Assembly (NCBI GenBank): GCA_001771935.1
Contig: MERD01000005.1
Span: 1-41,313, forward strand
Reading direction: 5' to 3'
DNA: 41,313 nucleotides
DNA from: Betaproteobacteria bacterium RIFCSPLOWO2_02_FULL_67_26
GTDB taxonomy: Bacteria > Pseudomonadota > Gammaproteobacteria > Burkholderiales > SG8-41
Each line of letters begins with the position of its first letter. Within the stretch, counting starts at the first letter, position 1. The notes beneath the pieces were generated by a model that saw only the letters and a list, made by a program, of their open reading frames with translations, had not been told where the DNA came from and did not search any database. Both the position numbers and the translations under genes were made by a program. Below, one piece after another: positions 8,236 to 14,370 of the stretch.

Positions 8236-8496
8236 CTACTTTTTCTTGGCCGCGGGTGCGGACGCAGCGGTCGCGATGCCCTTTTCCTTCTTGTAGCGCT
8301 CCACCACGCGGTCCTGCGACCTGGCGAGCGCCTCGGCTCCCTTCTTCGCCGCTTCCGCGCCCTTCGCCTTCTTCGCGGCGGCTGCCGCCTTGGCGGCGTC
8401 GTCCATGGGCGGCTGGGGCAGCTTGGCGTAGGCCAGGCCTACGGCACCCGCAACCAGCAGCGTTGGGACCACCATCCAGAATTTCGGCGTTTTCAT
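8236..8496 (-). CDS. 86-aa membrane-anchored Ala/Lys-rich protein at the end of the FDH operon
   Basis: No known function. The N-terminus (residues 5-25) is a single hydrophobic segment, MVVPTLLVAGAVGLAYA, which could be an uncleaved anchor or a signal peptide cut after AYA. The rest is a low-complexity alanine- and lysine-rich stretch, likely helical, with the tail AAKKK. The start ATG at 8496 overlaps the stop of the cytochrome b subunit gene by 4 bases, so it is the last gene of the FDH operon. It may be a small accessory or assembly factor of the membrane complex; that is inference from position only. Confidence 0.75.
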   Translation of the reverse strand: MKTPKFWMVVPTLLVAGAVGLAYAKLPQPPMDDAAKAAAAAKKAKGAEAAKKGAEALARSQDRVVERYKKEKGIATAASAPAAKKK

Positions 8497-9557
8497 AGCT
8501 TCCACCCCTCCTTCATGGCCGACGCATGGGCCGGCGCTGCAGCTCCGCCGGCGGCCTTGCCCTGGCCCTTCACTTCGTTGTACCAGTACTCGTGGTGCTC
8601 CTTGGCCCAGGTCTCGTCCACCACGCCGTTGCGCATGGATTCGTAGGCGTCTTCCATGCCTATCGTGCCGAGATAGATGTGCCCGAGCGCAGCCGCAATG
8701 AACAGGACGGCCGAGATCGCGTGAATGACGTTCGCCATCTGCATGGTCTCGCGACCCTGCGCGAAGTTCGGGAAATCGAGGACGAATCCCGTGACGCTCA
8801 CGATGATGCCAAGAAACGTCACCCCGAACCAGAACCAGGATTTCTCCGCGATATTGAAGCGCCACGACGGCACGTGCTTGCCGGTGAACAGCCCGCCGAA
8901 TTTCGTCAGCCACTGCCAGTCGCCGCGCTGCCAGATGTTGTCCTTCACGAAGGTGAAAAACATGACTACCGTGCAGAGCGCGAACAGCGGTCCCACGAAG
9001 TTGTGCAGCGTCTTGGAGAGCGTCGCCATCCACGAAAAGAGCGTGTAACCGAACATCGGCAACAGGACGTACTTGCCAAACAGGGTGGTGAGTCCGGTTA
9101 CGGCCAGAATCACGAAACTGATGGCCGTTGACCAGTGCACGATGCGATCCCATGGGCCGAAGCGCTCGATGAGCCGCCCGCTGCGCGGGTGGCCCAGCAT
9201 GATCTTGCCCCGCCACCCGTAGAAGATGCCGAGTGCCGCAACGACGAGGACCAGAAGCCAGCCGCCGTAGATCGTGATGGGGCCGTTGCGAATCTGGCGC
9301 CAGATCTCGCCTTCACTCTGTACCAGAACCGTGGTCTCGATGCCGCGCACCTGCGAGGTCTGGTACGGGTGCTGGCCGCCGCGCACGTCGCGCCACACCG
9401 GCGCGTTGTTGAGCGGTTGGGTCTGCTGGCGCTGCACCTGCTCCTTCGCGTGCTCCTGTGCAACGCCCTGCGCTGCCAGCGGCAACGGCGCGAACAGCAT
9501 CACGCACGACACGAACAGGAGACGAAACGACACTCGCATATTACTTAGGGCGGGCAT
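8493..9557 (-). CDS. Formate dehydrogenase cytochrome b (gamma) subunit
   Basis: Membrane anchor and quinone-reactive diheme cytochrome b of the periplasmic formate dehydrogenase; 354 aa. A cleavable signal-like segment (to about residue 30, PLPLAAQG) is followed by a periplasmic region, an extra membrane helix (GGWLLVLVVAALGIFYGW), and the four-helix cytochrome b core. Likely heme ligands are His in DRIVHWSTA, KTLHNFVG, and the pair in ANVIHAIS and AALGHIYLGTIG. It is longer than E. coli FdnI (about 217 aa) because of the N-terminal extension, as is usual in the betaproteobacterial type. The ATG at 9557 has AAAGGAGG upstream. It lies 24 bases after the lipoprotein gene. Confidence 0.92.
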   Translation of the reverse strand: MPALSNMRVSFRLLFVSCVMLFAPLPLAAQGVAQEHAKEQVQRQQTQPLNNAPVWRDVRGGQHPYQTSQVRGIETTVLVQSEGEIWRQIRNGPITIYGGWLLVLVVAALGIFYGWRGKIMLGHPRSGRLIERFGPWDRIVHWSTAISFVILAVTGLTTLFGKYVLLPMFGYTLFSWMATLSKTLHNFVGPLFALCTVVMFFTFVKDNIWQRGDWQWLTKFGGLFTGKHVPSWRFNIAEKSWFWFGVTFLGIIVSVTGFVLDFPNFAQGRETMQMANVIHAISAVLFIAAALGHIYLGTIGMEDAYESMRNGVVDETWAKEHHEYWYNEVKGQGKAAGGAAAPAHASAMKEGWKL

Positions 9558-9581
9558 GCGCCCCTCCTTTGTTGTGTGTTG

Positions 9582-9809
9582 CTAACCGCCCGAAATACGC
9601 ACGTACTCGTTCTGCCCGAGATTGCGCGCTTTGACCGACTTTTCCCAGGCCGTCTTATCGCCCTTGAACTGGTCGTTGTCCCAGGGCTGCTTGTCGGGCT
9701 TGCCCTGGTACTGGCCCTGCTTGTAGACGGTCACCGAGGGCTTTTCGCCGCAGCCCGCCACGGTCCAGGCCAGGGCCGCGACGGTCGCGAGTATCAGCAT
9801 CCGGTTCAT
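9582..9809 (-). CDS. 75-aa lipoprotein encoded between FDH beta and gamma subunits
   Basis: A small secreted lipoprotein of unknown function. The N-terminus is a lipoprotein signal peptide with lipobox VAGC, giving lipidated Cys20. The mature part is short and hydrophilic, with a Tyr/Lys/Gln-rich start (VTVYKQGQYQGKPDKQPWDN) and the end ARNLGQNEYVRISGG. The ATG at 9809 overlaps the FDH beta stop by 4 bases, so it is translated with the Fe-S subunit. Placement inside the structural operon suggests a periplasmic partner of the complex; nothing in the sequence shows a catalytic role. Confidence 0.82.
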   Translation of the reverse strand: MNRMLILATVAALAWTVAGCGEKPSVTVYKQGQYQGKPDKQPWDNDQFKGDKTAWEKSVKARNLGQNEYVRISGG

Positions 9810-10429
9810 GACTTGGCTCCAGGTTGCGCCGCGGGCTGCTTCTCGGGCTTGCCGTAGGCGGTGCCCCAGCCCCACACTTCCGAGCCCTTGCCGCGTTTCA
9901 ATACGCGGTTGCGATAAATGTCCGCGATCACGTCGGAATCGCCGCCGAGCAGCGCCTTGGTCGCGCACATCTCGGCGCACGCTGGCAGCTTGCCCTCCGC
10001 GAGGCGGTTGCGGCCGTACTTCTTGAACTCCGCCGCCGAGAAGTCGGGCTCGGGGCCACCGGCGCAGAAGGTGCACTTGTCCATCTTGCCGCGCAACCCG
10101 AACGCGCCGTCCTGCGGGAACTGCGGCGCGCCGAACGGGCAGGCGTAGAAGCAATAGCCGCAGCCGATGCACAGATCCTTGTCGTGCAGCACCACGCCCT
10201 CGGAGGTCTTGTAGAAGCAGTCCACCGGGCACACCGCCATGCAGGGAGCGTCCGAGCAGTGCATGCAGGCGACCGAGATCGATTTCTCGCCCGGCACGCC
10301 GTCGTTGAGCGTCACCACCCGGCGGCGGTTCACGCCCCACGGGATCTCGTGCTCCTGCTTGCAGGCAGTCACGCAACCGTTGCACTCGATGCAGCGCTCG
10401 GCATCACACAGGAATTTCATTCTTGCCAT
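9806..10429 (-). CDS. Formate dehydrogenase iron-sulfur (beta) subunit
   Basis: Electron-transfer subunit with four [4Fe-4S] clusters, carrying electrons from the catalytic subunit to cytochrome b; 207 aa. Cluster-binding motifs in order are CIECNGCVTACKQE, CMHCSDAPCMAVCPVDC, CIGCGYCFYACPFG and CTFC followed by CAEMCATKAL. It is shorter than E. coli FdnH (about 294 aa) and lacks that protein's C-terminal membrane helix, so it is a soluble periplasmic partner carried across with the Tat-exported catalytic subunit. The start ATG at 10429 has GAGCTC about 4 bases upstream; the gene lies 18 bases after the catalytic subunit stop. Confidence 0.94.
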   Translation of the reverse strand: MARMKFLCDAERCIECNGCVTACKQEHEIPWGVNRRRVVTLNDGVPGEKSISVACMHCSDAPCMAVCPVDCFYKTSEGVVLHDKDLCIGCGYCFYACPFGAPQFPQDGAFGLRGKMDKCTFCAGGPEPDFSAAEFKKYGRNRLAEGKLPACAEMCATKALLGGDSDVIADIYRNRVLKRGKGSEVWGWGTAYGKPEKQPAAQPGAKS

Positions 10430-10447
10430 GGTGAGCTCCTCTTTTCC

Positions 10448-13378
10448 CTATGCCTTGGCGACCTGGCACAGCGTGGTCTTGGTTTCCTGCATCATGGTCA
10501 CGATGTCGTAACCATACGTGGTGGCGGTGTTGACGGCCTCGCCGCGCACAATCGGCGCTGCGCCCTCGGGGTAGTAGTCGAGCAGGTCCTTGCCTTCGAA
10601 CCAGCCCGCAAAATGGAACGGCAGGAACACCGTTCCCGGCGCGACGCGTTCGGTCACCTGCGACTTGACCTTGATGCGTGCCTTGGTGGGCGTTTGCACC
10701 CAGACATACTCGTTGTTCTTGACCCCGCGATCGTTGGCGTCCTTGGGATTGATCTCGACGAACATCTCCTGCTGCAGCTCGGCGAGCCAGGGATTGGACC
10801 GCGTCTCGTCGCCGCCACCCTCGTATTCCACCAGGCGGCCGCTGGTCATGATCAGCGGGTACTGCTTGACCGCGTCCTTGTTCGCGTCCTGCACGGTCTT
10901 GAACAGCACCGGCATCCGCCAACGGTTCTTCTGGTCGGCGTGCGTCGGGTACTTCTCGATCAGGTCCGGACGCGGGCTAAACAGCGGTTCGCGGTGCAGC
11001 GGCACCGCATCCGGGAAATTCCACACCATGGCGCGCGCCTTGGCGTTGCCGAACGGATGGCAGCCGTGGTTTTTCATGAACACGCGAATCAGCCCGCCCG
11101 ACATGTCGGTCTTCCAGTTCTTGCCTTCGGCCGCTTTTTTCTCGCCCTCGCTCAACTCGTCCCACCAGCCGAGCTTTTTCAGCAGCACGTGGTCGAGCTC
11201 GGGGTAGCCGGTGGTGATGTCGGCGCCCTTCGAATGCGAGCCGTCCTCGGCCAGCAGGTTGACCCCATCCTTCTCGACGCCGAAATTTGCCCGGAAATTG
11301 CCGCCGCCATCCATCATGTGCTTGGACGTGTCGTACAGGTTGGGCGAACCCGGGTGCTTCAGCGCCGCATTCCCGTAACACGGCCACGGCAACCCGTAAT
11401 AGTCGCCGTCGAGGACGTAGCCGGTCTTGGCATCCTTGCCGCCCTTCGCGCGCAGCGTCTTGACGTCGAACACGTGCAGGTTGCGCATGTGCGCCTGCAG
11501 GCGCTCGGGCGACTGCCCGGTATAGCCGATAGTCCACACCCCGCGGTTGATCTCGCGCAGCGTGTCCTCCATGTCGGGCTCGGTCTTCCCCTCCTTGCCC
11601 TTCGTCAGCTTGATCTTCGCCATGAATTCCTTGGCGAAGCCGAATTTCTCGGCAAGCTGGTACATGATCATGTGATCGGTGCGCGAATCGAACATCGGTT
11701 CGATCACCTTCTCGCGCCACTGGATCGAGCGGTTGGAGGCGGTCGCCGACCCCGCGCATTCCATTTGCGTGGCCGCGGGCAGCAGGTACACCCCGTCCTG
11801 CCGCACCATCGCCGCCATCGCCGCCGTCGCGGACGGGTACGGGTCGATCACGACCAGCAGGTCGAGTTTCTTCATCGCCTCGACCATTTCCTTGCCGCGG
11901 TTCTGGCTGTTCGGCGCATGGCCCCAGAAAATCACGGCGCGCAGGTTCGGGTCCTGGTCCAGGTTCTCGTTTTTCTCCATCACAGCGTCTTGCCAGCGCG
12001 ATACGGTGATGCCCGGCTTCTCCATCAGCGCCTGCGAGGCGAAGCGGCCTTTCAGCCACTCGTAATCCACGCCCCACACGCCGCTCCAGTATTTCCACGA
12101 ACCGGTAAAGATGCCGTAGTAGCCGGGAAGCGAGTCCGGGTTCGGACCGACGTCGGTCGCGCCCTGCACGTTGTCGTGGCCGCGGTAGATATTGGTGCCG
12201 CCGCCGGAAACGCCCACGTTACCCAGCGCGAGCTGCAGGATGCACGAGGCGCGCACGATCGCGTTACCGTTGGTGTGCTGCGTCTGGCCCATCGCCCAGA
12301 CGATGGTGCTGGGCTTGTTCTTTGCCATCTTCTCGGCGACGTCGCGGACCTCGGCTTCCTTCATGCCGGTGACCTTTTCGACTTCCTCCGGCGTCCACTT
12401 CGCGACTTCCGCCTGCACCTTGTCCATGCCGTAGACGCGGGCCTTGATGTATTCCTTGTCTTCCCACCCGTTCTTGAAGATGTGGTGGAGCATGCCCCAC
12501 AGGAATGCGACGTCGGTGCCGGAGCGGATGCGGTAATACGTGTCCGCCTTGGCCGCGGTGCGGGTGAAACGCGGATCCACCACGATGACCTTGGCCCCAT
12601 TCTCCTTCGCGTGCAGCGTGTGCAGCATCGAGACCGGATGCGCTTCGGCGGCGTTGCTGCCGAAGAACAGGATGCACTTGGAATTCTGCTCGTCGTTGTA
12701 CGAATTGGTCATCGCCCCATAGCCCCAGGTGTTCGCCACCCCCGCCACCGTCGTCGAGTGGCAGATGCGCGCCTGGTGGTCCATGTTGTTGGTGCCGAAC
12801 ATGGACACGAACTTGCGGAACAAATAGGACTGCTCGTTGTTGTGCTTGGAAGAACCGATCCAGAACGTCGCGTCGGGGCCGCCCTTCTCCTTGTCGTTGC
12901 GGATCGCGAGCAGCTTGTCGCTCACTTCCTTCAGCGCCTGGTCCCAGGTGACCTTCTGCCACTTGCCGCCGACGAGCTTCATCGGGGTCTTCAGGCGGTG
13001 CGAGTCATGCGTCATCCCGTGCTCGCGGATCGACGCGCCCTTGGCGCAGTGCGCGCCGAGGTTGATCGGCGAATCGAACACCGGCTCCTGGCGGATCCAC
13101 ACGCCGTTCTGCACCACGGCGTCGATCGCGCAGCCCACGGAGCAGTGCGTGCAGATCGTGCGCTTGACTTCGAGATTGCCGCCGGCGTCCTGCGCCGCTT
13201 CGGCCTTGTGAACGAGATTGAACGGGAGCTGCGTTGCGACCGCGCCCGCTCCGAGCGTGATCCCGGAGCGCTGGAGGAAGGTCCGGCGATCGATGGTCCT
13301 GCCGAGCATGCCCGCGACGTTGCGGGTGAGGCGGCTCGGGCTCGCGGAAACGGAGGTTGATTTTCTCGTGAGCAGCAT
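10448..13378 (-). CDS. Formate dehydrogenase catalytic (alpha) subunit, Cys at the Sec position, Tat-exported
   Basis: Oxidises formate to CO2 at a Mo- or W-bis-MGD centre on the periplasmic side; 976 aa. A twin-arginine signal (DRRTFLQRSG, residues 30-39) heads the protein. One [4Fe-4S] cluster is held by Cys76, Cys79, Cys83 and Cys111. The active site is QARICHSTTV with Cys206, where E. coli FdnG has selenocysteine (RVUHGPTV); His207 is conserved. Motifs such as FGSNAAEAHPV and VVDPRFTRTA are those of the FdnG/FdoG family. The ATG at 13378 has GGAG upstream; the Tat-target gene ends 10 bases before. Mo versus W cannot be told from sequence; the tup genes in the window make W plausible. Confidence 0.95.
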   Translation of the reverse strand: MLLTRKSTSVSASPSRLTRNVAGMLGRTIDRRTFLQRSGITLGAGAVATQLPFNLVHKAEAAQDAGGNLEVKRTICTHCSVGCAIDAVVQNGVWIRQEPVFDSPINLGAHCAKGASIREHGMTHDSHRLKTPMKLVGGKWQKVTWDQALKEVSDKLLAIRNDKEKGGPDATFWIGSSKHNNEQSYLFRKFVSMFGTNNMDHQARICHSTTVAGVANTWGYGAMTNSYNDEQNSKCILFFGSNAAEAHPVSMLHTLHAKENGAKVIVVDPRFTRTAAKADTYYRIRSGTDVAFLWGMLHHIFKNGWEDKEYIKARVYGMDKVQAEVAKWTPEEVEKVTGMKEAEVRDVAEKMAKNKPSTIVWAMGQTQHTNGNAIVRASCILQLALGNVGVSGGGTNIYRGHDNVQGATDVGPNPDSLPGYYGIFTGSWKYWSGVWGVDYEWLKGRFASQALMEKPGITVSRWQDAVMEKNENLDQDPNLRAVIFWGHAPNSQNRGKEMVEAMKKLDLLVVIDPYPSATAAMAAMVRQDGVYLLPAATQMECAGSATASNRSIQWREKVIEPMFDSRTDHMIMYQLAEKFGFAKEFMAKIKLTKGKEGKTEPDMEDTLREINRGVWTIGYTGQSPERLQAHMRNLHVFDVKTLRAKGGKDAKTGYVLDGDYYGLPWPCYGNAALKHPGSPNLYDTSKHMMDGGGNFRANFGVEKDGVNLLAEDGSHSKGADITTGYPELDHVLLKKLGWWDELSEGEKKAAEGKNWKTDMSGGLIRVFMKNHGCHPFGNAKARAMVWNFPDAVPLHREPLFSPRPDLIEKYPTHADQKNRWRMPVLFKTVQDANKDAVKQYPLIMTSGRLVEYEGGGDETRSNPWLAELQQEMFVEINPKDANDRGVKNNEYVWVQTPTKARIKVKSQVTERVAPGTVFLPFHFAGWFEGKDLLDYYPEGAAPIVRGEAVNTATTYGYDIVTMMQETKTTLCQVAKA

Positions 13379-13388
13379 GGCGGACTCC

Positions 13389-13583
13389 TCAGACTTTGGT
13401 GGTGCGGTAGTAATTCTGGACGTGCTCGGTGAGGCGATAGCCCCTGGATTCGCCAGTCACCACCGCGCTCTTGGAGGATTGCGCGCCGTCCTTGCTGACC
13501 AGCGCAACTGTTGCCGATGCGCCGCCCGCACCTACGGCGAGCAGGAAACCACGACGGGAGAGTTTACGTTGCGGACTTTTCAT
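13389..13583 (-). CDS. Small Tat-signal protein of the formate dehydrogenase region
   Basis: A 64-aa protein of the 'formate dehydrogenase region TAT target' family. The twin-arginine motif is SRRGFLLAVG, followed by a hydrophobic stretch and a hydrophilic end, YRLTEHVQNYYRTTKV, that is typical of the family. The role is unknown. It is the first gene after the operon promoter. I use the ATG at 13583, which has AGGAGG spaced 5 bases upstream, rather than the GTG one codon earlier. It lies 10 bases before the catalytic subunit gene. Confidence 0.86.
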   Translation of the reverse strand: MKSPQRKLSRRGFLLAVGAGGASATVALVSKDGAQSSKSAVVTGESRGYRLTEHVQNYYRTTKV

Positions 13584-13634
13584 CACATCCTCCTAACTGA
13601 AGCCAAGCGGATAAGCGAATTGTTATTGATGGCA

Positions 13635-13663
13635 AATTTACACTTGGGGGAGGGTCAAATCAA
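13635..13663 (-). promoter_or_regulatory. Sigma-70 type promoter of the FDH structural operon
   Basis: On the minus strand TTGATT (13658-13663) and TAAATT (13635-13640) are separated by 17 bases, 4 of 6 matches each to the -35 and -10 consensus. They lie about 52 bases upstream of the Tat-target start codon, in a 169-base AT-rich gap that contrasts with the surrounding GC-rich genes. Two similar palindromes lie further upstream. Confidence 0.55.
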
Positions 13664-13687
13664 CAGAAATTCGAGCAAATCTAAGAG

Positions 13688-13702
13688 CGAGAAGCGTTCT
13701 CG
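13688..13702. promoter_or_regulatory. Operator-like palindrome 1 upstream of the FDH operon
   Basis: A perfect inverted repeat, CGAGAA-GCG-TTCTCG, centred at 13695, about 67 bases upstream of the predicted transcription start of the FDH structural operon. Its half-sites match those of the second box at 13723-13739. Confidence 0.5.
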
Positions 13703-13722
13703 TATGGTTGCAATGGGCCTTA

Positions 13723-13739
13723 ATAAGAACGATTCTCAT
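13723..13739. promoter_or_regulatory. Operator-like palindrome 2 upstream of the FDH operon, Fur-box-like
   Basis: ATAAGAA-CGA-TTCTCAT is a near-perfect inverted repeat centred at 13731, 36 bases from box 1. On the minus strand it reads ATGAGAATCGTTCTTAT, resembling the GAGAAT-centred forms of the Fur box. Its position far upstream of the -35 would fit an activator better than a simple repressor. Confidence 0.45.
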
Positions 13740-13752
13740 ACTACCGCGTGCT

Positions 13753-14370
13753 CTACAAATCCTGCATTTCGAACGCGGTCTTCTCCAGCTCAAAAAAGGC
13801 TCGCGCAAAATCCGCCACGTGGCGATAGAAAACGGCCGATACCGAACCCGTCACTGAGTCAAAGAAGGGAATGCACCCGGCGTAGGCAAACTCATTGAAA
13901 AACAAACGCTGCTCTTCGTCCGGCCGGCTTTCAAGGACAAGAAAACGCATCACGTCGCAGATCCCGGACACGTGATCCTCGACTTCAAATGCTGCACTGC
14001 GGCGAGCCAGTCCCCACTGAGCCAGTAGCTCGCGCAACCTGACCAGCTGCCTGTCGGGCGAGTTTCCCGGGATGTAGTGGGAGGTATAGGGCGTAACCTG
14101 CGCCCTGCCCACCCCTACAAACAAGGTGTCGTACTCCTGCTTCAGCACCGCCGGGTAAGCGCTCCTCGCTGCTCCGCGCAGCGCACTCCACGCTACACCC
14201 ACCGCCCCAACTTCTCCTGCGGGTTCACCTTCCTCCCGGCAGATCTCGGCCAGCAATATCGAATCCGGCGCATCGTAGAACAGCCGCCCGACCAGGGCGT
14301 AGAGATTCGCGCGCGCCATTTCCTCCGGCACAAGTGCGCTTCCGCCCGCCGGCTGCGGCTCCCCGCTCAT
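13753..14370 (-). CDS. TorD/DmsD-family molybdoenzyme chaperone
   Basis: Cytoplasmic maturation chaperone of 205 aa in the TorD family, all-helical proteins that bind Tat signal peptides and hold molybdoenzymes for cofactor loading. Recognisable stretches are EEMARANLYALVGRLFYDAP near the N-terminus, QEYDTLFVGVGRAQVTPYTS and FFNEFAYAGCIPFFDSVTG, where TorD proteins have the LFVGP..P..S and DH..xF motifs. Its start ATG at 14370 overlaps the stop of the polyferredoxin gene. Adjacent to the FDH genes and in the same direction, it most likely serves the FDH catalytic subunit. Confidence 0.85.
   Translation of the reverse strand: MSGEPQPAGGSALVPEEMARANLYALVGRLFYDAPDSILLAEICREEGEPAGEVGAVGVAWSALRGAARSAYPAVLKQEYDTLFVGVGRAQVTPYTSHYIPGNSPDRQLVRLRELLAQWGLARRSAAFEVEDHVSGICDVMRFLVLESRPDEEQRLFFNEFAYAGCIPFFDSVTGSVSAVFYRHVADFARAFFELEKTAFEMQDL

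Noticed and set aside
9824-13360. 1178-codon open frame on the plus strand, antisense to FDH genes
   Set aside because: It is the mirror of the highly biased GC3 codons of the FDH alpha and beta genes. The protein is His/Arg/Leu-rich low complexity with no domain and no ribosome binding site.
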